64,000 nt of DNA from Caldilineaceae bacterium (GTDB taxonomy: Bacteria > Chloroflexota > Anaerolineae > Caldilineales > Caldilineaceae), in assembly GCA_022821545.1 (NCBI GenBank), contig JAJEDJ010000002.1:62001-126000 (forward strand), in the 5' to 3' direction. Of this stretch, positions 16,993 to 29,350 are shown in pieces. Made by a program: the position numbers and the translations under genes. The stretch's first letter is position 1, and each line of letters starts with the position of its first letter. The notes under the pieces are model-generated. The model searched no databases. It was not told the origin of the DNA and was given only the letters and a program-made list of their open reading frames with translations.

Positions 16993-19257
16993 GTGGTGAG
17001 TTATATCCAAGGACGCAAGCCGGCGGAGGACCTGTTTGCGTTCGCACGCGCGGAGCGGATCGATGCCAATGCGCCTCTGGCCGCGCGCATGCGTCCCCGC
17101 ACCCTCGATGAGTTCACTGGCCAGGAAGCGATTGTAGGCCCGGGGCGGCTCCTGCGGCGGGCGATTCAGGCGGACCGGCTGAGCAGCCTGATTTTCTACG
17201 GTCCGCCCGGCACGGGCAAGACGACGCTGGCACAGGTGATCGCCAACACGACGGCCGCCCACTTCACCGCGCTCAATGCTGTTCTGGCCGGCGTCAAGGA
17301 CATCCGCGCAACGGTGGCGGAGGCGCAGGAGCGGTGGGCGCTTCACGATCAGGGGACGATACTCTTTGTCGATGAGGTGCATCGCTTCAACAAGGCGCAG
17401 CAGGATGCGCTGCTGCCCTGGGTGGAGAACGGTACGGTAACTTTCATCGGCGCGACGACGGAGAACCCCTATTTTGAAGTCATCAAGGCCCTTGTCAGCC
17501 GCAGCCGCATCTTTCAGCTGAAGACGTTGACTGAGGAGCATCTGCGGCGGATCATGCAGACCGCTCTCGACACACCCCAACGCGGCTACGGCGACCTGCG
17601 CGTTGCGCTTGAGGACGAGGCAATCGAGCATCTGGTCTCTATCGCCAATGGCGACGCCCGCGCCCTGCTGAATGCGCTGGAGCTGGCGGTCGAGACCACG
17701 GGCGCCGGACCGGACGGTGTCGTCCGCATCCCGCTTGCCATCGCCGAGGAGTCGATACAGCGCCGCGCGGTGCTTTATGACAAAGAGGGCGACTATCATT
17801 TCGATACGATAAGCGCCTTCATCAAGAGCCTGCGCGGCAGCGACCCGGATGCGGCGCTCTACTGGCTGGCGAAGATGATCTACGCCGGCGAGGAGCCGCG
17901 TTATATCTTTCGGCGGATGTTGATCCTGGCGAGCGAGGATGTGGGCATGGCCGACCCCCAAGCGGTACAGGTGGTCACGGCCTGCGCCGAGGCTTTTGAC
18001 CGCGTCGGCCTCCCGGAAGGCAACTTTCCCCTGGCACAGGCCGCTCTCTATCTGGCGACCGCGGAAAAGTCCAATTCGGCCCTGGCATTTTTCGACGCGC
18101 TCGAGGCTGTGAGCAATGAGCCTGATTCCGATGTTCCCAATCATCTGCGCGACGGCAACCGCGACAGCGAGGGGTTTGGGCACGGGGCCGGCTATCTCTA
18201 TCCGCACGCTTACCGGGATCATTGGGTGGCGCAGCAGTATCTGCCCGGCGCGCTGCAGGGCAAGGTTTTTTACGAGCCGACGGGCCAGGGGTACGAGGCT
18301 AGGATCGCAGTCGCCGTCACCCAGCGGCGCGAGGCGCAACTGGCTGCCATGCTGGAGGGCTTTGGCGCGCCGCCGGAGATTCTGACATTCGCACCCGAGG
18401 AGTCTGCCCGCGATCGGTGGCTGCAGCGGACGATTGCGCAGGCCGGGGAAGCGACCGCCGCGCTGCGGGATCGGATTCTGGCCGGCGGGCCCATTGAGCG
18501 GCACAGTGTTGTGCTGGATGTGAACGCCGGCAGCGGGCTGCTGACGTGGGAGGCGCTGCGGCGGGCGCCCGAAGGCGGCGTCTACGCGCTGGCCTTCAAC
18601 GAGGCGGACCGGCAGGCGCTGCAGGAGCAGGCGCAAAATCTGGACGAAGTCGAGCGGCCGGTGGTGCTGCAAGGGGCGGTTGAGGCGCTGGCGGAACTTG
18701 CCGATGCTGAAGGGGTCCGTTTTGATGCGATAGTGGGACGCAACACACTGCTCGGCTCCGCGGACAAGGCGGCTGCCCTGGCGCATCTGGCCGCAAGGCT
18801 GGCCGCGGACGGCTGGCTTGCGCTGGCCGAGACGATACCCAGACATACGCAGAGGATCTACGCTCTGGGGGATCGTTCTTTACTCCAAGCGGAGCTGGCC
18901 GAGCGGCTGGTTGCGGCCGAAGAGTCGATCTACGCGGATGCTGCGGATGGGTTGGTCAACTGGGACGAGGACACTTTGGAAGCCGCCCTTTCCGCTGTTT
19001 TCTCTGACGAAGCGGGGCCCGGGCGGGTTTCGATGGAGCGGATCGACACCGATACCGATCTGCGCATTACGGATGCGCACATCCGGCGCTGGTTTGGCCC
19101 GGCGCTTGGCGAGCGCAAATCCTATGCCGAGCGGCTGGCTGAGCGGATGCAGCCTGAACAGGTGGAGCAGGTTGAGGGCTGGATCCGGGGGCAACTGCTG
19201 AACCAGACGGTGGTCTGGAGGCGGCGGATGGTGTTGATACGGGCGGCGGGGCGGTAG
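16993..19257 (+). CDS. rarA: Replication-associated recombination protein RarA fused to a methyltransferase-like domain
   Basis: 754 residues from GTG 16993 (a second GTG follows immediately). Residues 20-440 are a complete RarA/MgsA clamp-loader-like AAA+ ATPase: [12 protein letters not shown] start, Walker [10 protein letters not shown] (about 70-78), Walker [12 protein letters not shown], sensor [10 protein letters not shown], and the C-terminal tetramerisation part ending [17 protein letters not shown]. From about 500 a second domain has a Rossmann loop [17 protein letters not shown], as in class I SAM methyltransferases. The same fusion is known in Cyanobacteria and other phyla under the RarA fusion name. 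RarA acts at stalled forks with SSB and RecA. It starts about 60 bases after the last DnaA-like box. Confidence 0.93.
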   Translation: MVSYIQGRKPAEDLFAFARAERIDANAPLAARMRPRTLDEFTGQEAIVGPGRLLRRAIQADRLSSLIFYGPPGTGKTTLAQVIANTTAAHFTALNAVLAGVKDIRATVAEAQERWALHDQGTILFVDEVHRFNKAQQDALLPWVENGTVTFIGATTENPYFEVIKALVSRSRIFQLKTLTEEHLRRIMQTALDTPQRGYGDLRVALEDEAIEHLVSIANGDARALLNALELAVETTGAGPDGVVRIPLAIAEESIQRRAVLYDKEGDYHFDTISAFIKSLRGSDPDAALYWLAKMIYAGEEPRYIFRRMLILASEDVGMADPQAVQVVTACAEAFDRVGLPEGNFPLAQAALYLATAEKSNSALAFFDALEAVSNEPDSDVPNHLRDGNRDSEGFGHGAGYLYPHAYRDHWVAQQYLPGALQGKVFYEPTGQGYEARIAVAVTQRREAQLAAMLEGFGAPPEILTFAPEESARDRWLQRTIAQAGEATAALRDRILAGGPIERHSVVLDVNAGSGLLTWEALRRAPEGGVYALAFNEADRQALQEQAQNLDEVERPVVLQGAVEALAELADAEGVRFDAIVGRNTLLGSADKAAALAHLAARLAADGWLALAETIPRHTQRIYALGDRSLLQAELAERLVAAEESIYADAADGLVNWDEDTLEAALSAVFSDEAGPGRVSMERIDTDTDLRITDAHIRRWFGPALGERKSYAERLAERMQPEQVEQVEGWIRGQLLNQTVVWRRRMVLIRAAGR

Positions 19258-19309
19258 GGCGGTCCAGAACCTACCGTCTCTATCTGCGGCGCCCGCCAAG
19301 GTCGGGAAG

Positions 19310-22246
<2,937 letters not shown>

Positions 22247-22423
22247 TTTGCATCCCTCTTTTTGCCCGATGCCGGCTCCCGCAGTCCAGGCCGCACCGCC
22301 TATTCTACCATGCACAGGGAAACCGCCAATGTAGCGGGTCCTGTTCTGTTGCCGCTGTCCGTCGAAGCGCCAACGACCTATGCGAAGAATACTACATCAG
22401 TACATGGTTTCAGCGATCTGTGC

Positions 22424-22429
22424 TACAAT
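22424..22429 (+). promoter_or_regulatory. Extended -10 element before the LysM gene
   Basis: TGCTACAAT includes -10 TACAAT preceded by TGC. The leader of about 65 bases to 22500 holds inverted short repeats of the CCAGTGG/CCACTGG type (22441-22467). No clear -35. Confidence 0.4.
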
Positions 22430-22499
22430 GTGACCGTGGCCAGTGGCTAGTGGCATCCACTGGCTATCTTTTCCCTTAGCCACAGGCCACTGCAGGTAA

Positions 22500-23261
22500 A
22501 TGAATCGCCGCCTTCTCGTCTTCTTCATTCTCGTCAACGCTTTTGTCAGTTTGACGATTGCCGTGACCGTCGTTTGGATAGCGGAGCAGCGGCGGCCGAG
22601 GCCGGAGGAGTTGATTGCGCCGGCAACGCCGGCGCCAGCGGTCGTTTTGATAGCAACACCAACGTCAGGGGATGCACAGACGGACCCGGAGGGTGGAGCT
22701 TCTCCGGCCGCAACCCCTACGGCAGCCGCGGCGGCGCTTGATCCGGGCGAGACGGAAATCTACACTGTCAAGGCGGGGGACAGTTTGTCGGCCATCGCGG
22801 CGCGTTACGGCGTTTCGCCGAACAGGCTGATGGAGATCAATGATCTGGCCGATCCGAATCTGGTCTATGTTGGCCAGCGTCTGACGATTCCCGTCTCTCA
22901 ACAGCAGGGCGGCGCGCCAGGGGGTAATGCGGTCGGTCTGCCGCAGCGGGGTCTGCAACTGAGAATCGAGAATGCCGGCGAGCTGGCCGCGGAGTCGGTG
23001 CGGGTCGTGAACGACAGCAATGGCGCCGTCGACCTGGAAGGGTGGACCCTCAGCCGCGATGGGGGGCCGATCTATACTTTCGGCAACATCCTTTTGTTGC
23101 CCGGCAGCGGGCTCCGTCTGAACACGGGTTCCGGAGAGGAAAACAGCATCAATCGCTATTGGGGCCGGGATGCAGCGGCCTGGGAGAGCGGCTCTACCGT
23201 TGTTCTGCGCAACTCCGGCGGTGAACTGATTGCGCAGAGTACAGTGGCCGGCGGCGAATAA
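22500..23261 (+). CDS. Membrane-anchored LysM protein with lamin-tail (LTD) domain
   Basis: 253 residues. An N-terminal hydrophobic helix (LLVFFILVNAFVSLTIAVTV, residues 4-26) without a lipobox acts as an anchor. A Pro/Ala/Thr linker (25-85) follows. A LysM domain spans about 88-132 (YTVKAGDSLSAIAARYGVSP, ending LVYVGQRLTIP), binding peptidoglycan or chitin. The last 100 residues form an LTD-like beta sandwich: LRIENAGELAAESVRVVND, DLEGWTLSRDGG and a closing WESGSTVVLRNSGGELI. A cell-surface structural or anchoring protein is expected. First gene of a plus-strand group with the charged protein and asnS. Confidence 0.85.
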   Translation: MNRRLLVFFILVNAFVSLTIAVTVVWIAEQRRPRPEELIAPATPAPAVVLIATPTSGDAQTDPEGGASPAATPTAAAAALDPGETEIYTVKAGDSLSAIAARYGVSPNRLMEINDLADPNLVYVGQRLTIPVSQQQGGAPGGNAVGLPQRGLQLRIENAGELAAESVRVVNDSNGAVDLEGWTLSRDGGPIYTFGNILLLPGSGLRLNTGSGEENSINRYWGRDAAAWESGSTVVLRNSGGELIAQSTVAGGE

Positions 23262-23293
23262 CCACAGGCTTTTGCGAAAGGAAGCAGTTTTCC

Positions 23294-23941
23294 ATGGCAG
23301 CGACTGAACCACCCGAAAAGCAGGACAGAGGAAGGTCCAGAAAGCGACGCTACTTCCGCCGCCGCCGGCGGAAGGGCGGCCAGGATGCTTCTCTGAGCGC
23401 CGAGCAGAGGACGGGCAGCGATGACGCCCGTCCAGAGCAGAGAACTCGTCCTAAAGGCCAGAATCGCCGCCGCAACGAGAACCGGCGCCGCTCTTCCCGG
23501 CGACGCGGCAGCGGGGCGCGTGCGAGAGCAAATCGGGCGCAGGCTGCCCAGGAGGAGAGTCAGCCGCAAGGCGAGGTGTATATCTATACCCATGTCATCC
23601 GGCCCACATACAGGGAGGGGATCGGCGGGGAGTTCCAGGCCGATCACTCGCTGAACCTTTCCGGCGCTACTGTTGCCAGCCAGCCGGTCGGCATGGAGTA
23701 TCTTCTGGAAAGTATCGGGCAGCAGTTGGATGCGTGGTTTGGCCTGTCCACCGCCTCGACAGCCGAGGACAATGGAGATGGGGAGGCAAACAGGCCTAAC
23801 GCGGACTCAGGCGTCGACGACGAGGCCCAGGAGGGCGAGCTTGACTTCGCGCAGGAGGCAGCGCAGGAGACAGGGGATGAGACAGCGGATGAGTCAGGGG
23901 AAGAGGGCGCCGCAGATGAGGACCATTCCCCTCGTGAATAG
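23294..23941 (+). CDS. Charge-segregated protein of unknown function
   Basis: 215 residues, ATG 23294 after AAAGGAAG. Three zones: a strongly basic start (KQDRGRSRKRRYFRRRRRKG and further Arg runs through residue 85), a short ordered-looking middle (EVYIYTHVIRPTYREGIGGE, then MEYLLESIGQQLDAWFGL), and an acidic tail full of Glu and Asp. No domain is recognised. The basic arm suggests nucleic-acid or ribosome contact. The gene lies 32 bases after the LysM gene and 33 before asnS, so it is probably expressed with them. Confidence 0.65.
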   Translation: MAATEPPEKQDRGRSRKRRYFRRRRRKGGQDASLSAEQRTGSDDARPEQRTRPKGQNRRRNENRRRSSRRRGSGARARANRAQAAQEESQPQGEVYIYTHVIRPTYREGIGGEFQADHSLNLSGATVASQPVGMEYLLESIGQQLDAWFGLSTASTAEDNGDGEANRPNADSGVDDEAQEGELDFAQEAAQETGDETADESGEEGAADEDHSPRE

Positions 23942-23974
23942 GGCCTCCTTACCATCACTGCAGAGGACCGATTT

Positions 23975-25318
23975 GTGGACAAGGTAATCACGATTCGGCA
24001 GATGTCCGCGCATGTGGGCGAGGAGGTAGTCCTGGAGGGCTGGCTCTATACCAAGACAGGCAAAGGCCGGCTCCAATTCCTGCAGGTGCGCGACGGCGGG
24101 GGAATCTGCCAGGCGGTTGTGTTCAAAGGAAATGTCAGCGCGGAGGCGTTTGAAGGCGCGCGCGCACTCACCCAGGAGAGCAGCCTGCGGGTTACCGGCA
24201 CTGTCAAAGAGGACACGCGCGCGCCGGGCATTCCCGGCGGCTATGAGTTGGACGTGACCGCCCTGGAAGTGGTGCAGGTCGCTGATGAGTACCCGATCCA
24301 GCCGAAAGAGCATGGCGTGGAGTTTCTCATGGAGAATCGCCATCTCTGGATTCGCTCCAGCCGGCAGTGGGCGGTATTGCGGATACGGGCGACCGTCATT
24401 GGCGCCATTCGCAGCTGGCTGGACAGCAACGGCTTCCTCAACGTGGACACGCCGATCCTCACCCCCAACGCGGCCGAAGGCACCACGACCCTCTTCGAGA
24501 TCGATTTCCACGGTGAACCGGCCTATCTGGCCCAGACCGGTCAACTCTACAGTGAAGCCACGATTATGGCCTTTGGCAAAGTCTACTGCTTCGGGCCGAC
24601 TTTTCGCGCCGAAAAGAGCAAAACGCGCCGCCATCTGCAAGAGTTCTGGATGGTAGAACCCGAGATCGCGTTTTGCGACCTGAACGGGCTGATGGAGATC
24701 GAGGAGCAGTTCGTCAGCCACATTGTCCAGCGCTGCCTGGAGGAAAATGTCGAAGAGCTGAAGCTGCTGGAACGGGACACCTCGGCCCTGGAACGGGTGG
24801 CGCCCAGCTTTCCGCGCATCCATTACGACGAGGCCGTGGACATGGTCAACCGCGCGGCCGAGGCCGGTGAATTGGTGCCCGGGTACGAGGACAAAGTGCC
24901 CCATATCGAGTGGGGGGATGATTTCGGCAGCCCGCACGAGACCTATATTGCCGCCCAGTTCGACAAGCCGGTCTTTGTCCATCATTATCCGACACAGGTG
25001 AAGGCGTTCTACATGGAGCCGGAACCGGACCGGCCGGAGGTCTGCCGCAGCGTCGATCTGCTGGCGCCGGAAGGGTATGGCGAGATCACCGGCGGCAGCG
25101 AGCGTATGGCCGACGTCGATAAGCTGGTTGCCGGCATCGAGGAGCATGAACTGCCGATGGCCGCGTTTGACTGGTATGTCGACCTGCGCCGGTATGGCAC
25201 CGTCGTGCATAGCGGTTTCGGTCTGGGTCTGGAGCGGACTGTCGCCTGGATCTGCGGCCTGACGCATTTGCGGGAGGCGATCGCCTTCCCGCGCACGCTT
25301 GGCTCGATGCGCCCATAG
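23975..25318 (+). CDS. asnS: Asparaginyl-tRNA synthetase
   Basis: 447 residues starting at GTG 23975, after AGAGGA. The N-terminal OB-fold (anticodon-binding) includes [20 protein letters not shown]. Class II motif 2 reads [21 protein letters not shown] (about 208-228), and motif 3 [20 protein letters not shown] is near the end. [11 protein letters not shown] and the RTLGSMRP ending, rather than the aspartyl-type insertion, identify it as AsnRS. It charges tRNA-Asn in the cytosol. That gatB is also present in the window suggests both direct and amidotransfer routes for some amide amino acids, or that GatB here serves Gln-tRNA. Confidence 0.95.
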   Translation: MDKVITIRQMSAHVGEEVVLEGWLYTKTGKGRLQFLQVRDGGGICQAVVFKGNVSAEAFEGARALTQESSLRVTGTVKEDTRAPGIPGGYELDVTALEVVQVADEYPIQPKEHGVEFLMENRHLWIRSSRQWAVLRIRATVIGAIRSWLDSNGFLNVDTPILTPNAAEGTTTLFEIDFHGEPAYLAQTGQLYSEATIMAFGKVYCFGPTFRAEKSKTRRHLQEFWMVEPEIAFCDLNGLMEIEEQFVSHIVQRCLEENVEELKLLERDTSALERVAPSFPRIHYDEAVDMVNRAAEAGELVPGYEDKVPHIEWGDDFGSPHETYIAAQFDKPVFVHHYPTQVKAFYMEPEPDRPEVCRSVDLLAPEGYGEITGGSERMADVDKLVAGIEEHELPMAAFDWYVDLRRYGTVVHSGFGLGLERTVAWICGLTHLREAIAFPRTLGSMRP

Positions 25319-25320
25319 GC

Positions 25321-25342
25321 CCGGGGAGCGCCCGCTTCCCGG
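25321..25342 (+). promoter_or_regulatory. 10-bp stem-loop after asnS
   Basis: CCGGGGAGCG pairs with CGCTTCCCGG (one G-U pair) directly after the asnS stop. No T tract follows, so it is an RNA hairpin of uncertain effect rather than a clear terminator. Confidence 0.45.
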
Positions 25343-25360
25343 CCTGATCCGGTCACGACT

Positions 25361-26446
25361 GTGTTCTACCTCTCGATTCTGCTTGCCGCCCTGATTCTTA
25401 CCCTCATCCTTACGCCGGTCTCGGTGCGGCTCGGCCACCGGCTCGGCCTGGTGGACCGTCCTGGCGAGCGCCGCAAACACGCGGGGGTTGTGCCGCGCAC
25501 CGGCGGGCTGGCCATTTTCGCCGCCTTTACCCTGATCGTGCTCGCTCTTCTTCTGCTCATGGCCGGGGCGCTGCCCCTGCTTGACGTTTCCTGGCTGCCG
25601 CCCCAGAACGACCCCAAGGAGAGCCGCCGTTTCATTGCACTGGTGATCGGCGGCGCCTTCTGCGCGCTGGCCGGCTTTCTCGATGACCGCTATGAGTTCT
25701 CCTGGCGGCCCCAATTCGCAATTCAGGTTGCCGCCGGCCTGATCGCCATCGCCGGTCTAATTTTTATCAAGCACGTCAACAATCCGTTTGCAAGCGGCTT
25801 TCTCTTCGGGCCGGAGGGCTTCCCCTGGTGGGTGGTCGGCCCGTTGACGCTGTTCTGGTTCATAGGGATGATGAATACCGTCAATTTCCTTGACGGGTTG
25901 AACGGACTGGTTGCCGGTGTCACCGTCATTTTCTGCGCCATTCTGAGCATTCACATGATCTTCGTGACCCAGCCGCCTCAGCTGAGCGTGGCAGTGCTGC
26001 CTGCGGCGCTGCTCGGCGTGGGATTGGGATTTCTGGTCTTCAACTTTGCGCCGGCGCGGGTCTTCATGGGCAGCAGCGGCAGCTATTTTCTCGGATTTGC
26101 CCTGGCCGCATTGGGGATAATCGGCGGGGCCAGGCTGGCCACCGTTCTGCTGATTCTCGGTCTGCCGATTTTGGACGTGGTGTGGCTGATCTACAGCCGC
26201 CTGCGGCGGGGCGTCTCGGTGGGGCAGGGCGGGCGCGACCACCTGCACCTGCGTTTGCGCGACAAAGGCCTGGCCGAACACACTATCGTGGTTGGCTACT
26301 GGGCCTTCTGTGCGCTTTTCGGCGGCCTGACCCTATTGCTGGATGATCGCCTTTACAAACTGGTGGCGCTGATTGGGCTGGCCATTATCGGCCTGCTCGT
26401 CTTGCTCTGGGCAGCGCGCCCGTCCACCCTGAGTGAAGACAAATGA
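25361..26446 (+). CDS. Undecaprenyl-phosphate sugar-1-phosphate transferase (WecA/TagO/MraY family)
   Basis: 361 residues, GTG 25361, with about ten membrane helices. Family signatures: [20 protein letters not shown] after helix 1, [22 protein letters not shown] (the catalytic DxxxN-type loop) and the basic [11 protein letters not shown] loop near the end. Members join a nucleotide-activated sugar phosphate (often UDP-GlcNAc) to undecaprenyl phosphate, the first step of O-antigen, teichoic acid or capsule units. The [11 protein letters not shown] loop fits WecA/TagO (HIHHxL-like) better than MraY. Its last four bases overlap the tsaD start (ATGA), so translation is coupled. Confidence 0.88.
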   Translation: MFYLSILLAALILTLILTPVSVRLGHRLGLVDRPGERRKHAGVVPRTGGLAIFAAFTLIVLALLLLMAGALPLLDVSWLPPQNDPKESRRFIALVIGGAFCALAGFLDDRYEFSWRPQFAIQVAAGLIAIAGLIFIKHVNNPFASGFLFGPEGFPWWVVGPLTLFWFIGMMNTVNFLDGLNGLVAGVTVIFCAILSIHMIFVTQPPQLSVAVLPAALLGVGLGFLVFNFAPARVFMGSSGSYFLGFALAALGIIGGARLATVLLILGLPILDVVWLIYSRLRRGVSVGQGGRDHLHLRLRDKGLAEHTIVVGYWAFCALFGGLTLLLDDRLYKLVALIGLAIIGLLVLLWAARPSTLSEDK

Positions 26447-27720
26447 GTTTGACGAACAGAGGCAGCTCGCCTGCATACCGCATCCTCGCGATCGAAACCA
26501 GCTGCGATGAGACAGCGGCCGCGGTTGTGGCGGACGGCCGCCATATCCTCAGCAACCGAGTTGCCAGCCAGATTGGGCTCCACCGGCGATTTGGCGGCGT
26601 CTACCCGGAGGTCGCCAGCCGCCAGCACGTTCTCGCAATTCAGACTGTCGTCGAGGGGGCGCTGGCGGATGCCTCGGTCGCGCATGTGCGCGAGCTGGAC
26701 GCCATTGCCGTCACCCACGGACCGGGCCTGGCCGGCAGTCTTCTTGTCGGAGTCAATCTGGCGAAAGGACTGGCCTTCGCCAGCGGTCTGCCGCTGATTC
26801 CGGTGAATCATCTGGAAGGGCATATCTACAGCAACTGGCTGCATCCGGATATTTCGCCCGACAGCGTGCGCCGACAACGCGGCGGCGGCGCATCTGAACA
26901 GTTTCCGGCGTTGATTCTGATCGTTTCCGGCGGTCATACGGAGCTTGTGTTAATGGAGGGGCATTGCCGCTACCGGCTTTTGGGCGCGACGCTGGACGAT
27001 GCCGCCGGGGAGGCGTTCGACAAGGTGGCGCGATTGCTGGACCTGGGCTATCCGGGCGGTCCGGCGATTCAGGCGGCTGCGGAAGGCGGGGATGCCGGTC
27101 GTTTCCATCTGCCCCGCCCGCTCACGCGGCCGGGCCGGCGGACAGAACGCCAACCGGCCGCGGAGGCGTCTCCCCTGCCCAACGTCTTGCCGGTCCGCGG
27201 GGAGCACCGCTTCAATTTCAGCTTTTCCGGCCTGAAGACCGCCGTTCTCAATCTGATGCGGGAACTCGAACGGGAGGGAACGGAGGCGCGCCAGCCGCAG
27301 AACGCGGCCGATATTGCCGCCGCCTTTCAGATGGCAGTGGTGGATGTGCTGGTGGGCAAAACAGCGGACGCCGCCGCCGAGTTTGGCGTGGAGCAGGTCT
27401 GTATCTGCGGCGGGGTCAGCGCGAACGGGCTGTTGCGCCGGTCGGCTGAACAGCATTTTGCCCAAATCGGCCTGCCCCTTCACTGTCCGCCTCTTTTCTT
27501 ATGCACGGACAATGCAGCCATGATCGGCGCCGCGGCTTATTACAGGCAGTCATATGCCTTGGCCCGCCAACCCTCTGCTACGGGCCGCGAGCAGCGGCAG
27601 GATGCGGAAGCGTCCGCACGTTCGAGTCCCCACGACCGGACAAGCGAGCCACCGGCGCGCGACTTTCTCGCCCTCGACGTCTATGCGAGTCTGCCTTTGG
27701 TGGATGCGAAGCAGCGGTGA
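26443..27720 (+). CDS. tsaD: tRNA N6-threonylcarbamoyladenosine synthase subunit TsaD
   Basis: 425 residues. [16 protein letters not shown] begins the ASKHA fold, followed by [13 protein letters not shown], the iron-binding H-x-x-x-H in [12 protein letters not shown] (about residues 122-126), [10 protein letters not shown] and the [11 protein letters not shown] loop near the end. TsaD catalyses the last step of t6A37 formation on ANN-decoding tRNAs. It is about 80 residues longer than usual: a short RRQRGGGAS insertion near 150, a Pro/Ala-rich loop near 230-250, and a C-terminal extension after [14 protein letters not shown] with a disordered Ser/Arg segment. Core motifs are intact. Confidence 0.95.
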   Translation: MSLTNRGSSPAYRILAIETSCDETAAAVVADGRHILSNRVASQIGLHRRFGGVYPEVASRQHVLAIQTVVEGALADASVAHVRELDAIAVTHGPGLAGSLLVGVNLAKGLAFASGLPLIPVNHLEGHIYSNWLHPDISPDSVRRQRGGGASEQFPALILIVSGGHTELVLMEGHCRYRLLGATLDDAAGEAFDKVARLLDLGYPGGPAIQAAAEGGDAGRFHLPRPLTRPGRRTERQPAAEASPLPNVLPVRGEHRFNFSFSGLKTAVLNLMRELEREGTEARQPQNAADIAAAFQMAVVDVLVGKTADAAAEFGVEQVCICGGVSANGLLRRSAEQHFAQIGLPLHCPPLFLCTDNAAMIGAAAYYRQSYALARQPSATGREQRQDAEASARSSPHDRTSEPPARDFLALDVYASLPLVDAKQR

Positions 27721-27757
27721 ACGATCTGGGGGCGCGGGCGGCGCGCCTGTGCTGCGG

Positions 27758-29146
27758 TTAATCGCCTGCGGGTGAATTGGCGGTCTGGGAAGCGGGGGGC
27801 GCGTGGGTCTCCCCTTCCAACTCCACCTCGGGGCGTGCAGCGGGCTCCTCTGCCTCCGAAACCACGACCCTGCGGTAGACGCCGGCGCGTTGACCCTCCG
27901 CGACCGGACGGCGGTCGCTGAAGGGTGGATAGTTGAGCAGTTTGGCGTGGGTATAGCTGCCGAGCAGCCTCATGCTGGCGATGACCGGCGCGGCCAGAAA
28001 CGCGCCCAGTATCCCCCCCACGCTTGCTCCCACCACAACGCCGCACACCACCACGACCGGATGAAGATGGACGCTCGTGCCGATCACGCGCGGCACGAGA
28101 AGCTGATGCTCCAGCTGCTGAATGATGAAGTAGACGCCGATTACCAGGAGAGCGAAGTTCAGGTTGCTCAGTTCGAGCGTGGAGCTCCCTTGCGCCAAGG
28201 CGATGATTACGGCTGGAATCATCGCCAGGATGGGGCCGATATTGGGCAGGATTTCGAGCGCGCCGGCCAGAATTGCCAGAATCAGCGCGCCCCGCATCCC
28301 CATCAGGCTCAGCGAGAAATAGGTCGCCAGGCCGATCGACAGCGAGAGGATGAGCTGCCCGCGAAAGAAGGCGTTCCAGATGTTGCGCAGCCGGCGCATC
28401 AGCTCCACGCCTTCCGAATAGTATTCAACCGGGAACAGCCCTTCCACATAACGCTGGATGCGGGGCGCGTCCTTGGTCAAGTACAGGCTGATGAAGAAGA
28501 GAAGCAGCAGGAACACGACGATGTTGACGATACTGCCAACGACGGTCAAGCCGATGGTCGCGGTGCTGCTCACCACGTTCGTGGCCGTACTCAGAAGCTG
28601 ATTGACATAGTCCAGAATCTGCTGCGCGCCGGGCAGGAAGCGTTCCACCGCAATCTCGTCGGCCAGCGTCTGTTGGATCTGGCCCACGACGCCTTCAAAC
28701 GTGACATCAAGACCGAGGATAGTCCCACTGGTTGGCAGGTCTGCGACCGACTCCTGCAGAAAGATCAGAAAGGTTCGCGCCGCTGCCGGCACATCAAAAT
28801 AGAGCGCCGTGAGCTGGGACAGCAGAACCGGCACAAGCAGAACGGGGGCCAGGATCAACAGGACCAGGAAGAGCAGGTACAGGACGATCGTGCTCACGCT
28901 GCGGGGAATGCGCGCCCGTTCGCACAGATCGACGATCGGGATCAGGAAGTAGGAGACAAGCCCTGCCATAATCAGAATCGGCAGGACCGGGCGGCTGATC
29001 CAGAAGATGAGCGCGCCGACGACGAGCAGCACGATCAGGACCGTTCTCTTGGTCGCAGTATCCCATGCGGTGTTCGGCGCCAGTACGACGCTTGCTTCCT
29101 GGGATTCAGTTTCTTCCGCTGTGGATGGCGGTGTTATGGAATCCAT
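27758..29146 (-). CDS. AI-2E family transporter (TqsA/YtvI-like permease)
   Basis: 462 residues. Eight or so hydrophobic helices: paired helices at the start (VLIVLLVVGALIFWISRPVL; LPILIMAGLVSYFLIPIVDL), a soluble amphipathic middle, and a closing bundle with EILPNIGPILAMIPAVIIAL and LLVPRVIGTSVHLHP, both signatures of this family. The last 70 residues are hydrophilic and Pro/Ala/Glu rich, perhaps disordered. The family exports small metabolites or ions; some members move AI-2 or sodium. The substrate cannot be told. Convergent with tsaD. Confidence 0.9.
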   Translation of the reverse strand: MDSITPPSTAEETESQEASVVLAPNTAWDTATKRTVLIVLLVVGALIFWISRPVLPILIMAGLVSYFLIPIVDLCERARIPRSVSTIVLYLLFLVLLILAPVLLVPVLLSQLTALYFDVPAAARTFLIFLQESVADLPTSGTILGLDVTFEGVVGQIQQTLADEIAVERFLPGAQQILDYVNQLLSTATNVVSSTATIGLTVVGSIVNIVVFLLLLFFISLYLTKDAPRIQRYVEGLFPVEYYSEGVELMRRLRNIWNAFFRGQLILSLSIGLATYFSLSLMGMRGALILAILAGALEILPNIGPILAMIPAVIIALAQGSSTLELSNLNFALLVIGVYFIIQQLEHQLLVPRVIGTSVHLHPVVVVCGVVVGASVGGILGAFLAAPVIASMRLLGSYTHAKLLNYPPFSDRRPVAEGQRAGVYRRVVVSEAEEPAARPEVELEGETHAPPASQTANSPAGD

Positions 29147-29350
29147 TGAATGGGAGCGCGATTCTCTGCTTATAGACCTTCCGGCGCAGAAGCGGGGGAA
29201 CAGTCTCGCATGCAGAAGGAAGCAGGACGGAATTCTTATGCCGTTCTACAAGAGAAAACACAGCAGCCGCCCTAAAGTTGCGTTTCTGCCGCTTCGTAAT
29301 CGTTACCGAATCAGGTTGTCCCAGCGACCGCGCCACTGCCTGTCGTGCGT

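Noticed and set aside
27600..27640. TTCGAGTCC string like a tRNA T-loop
   Set aside because: Lies inside tsaD; flanking bases do not form a T stem or a cloverleaf.
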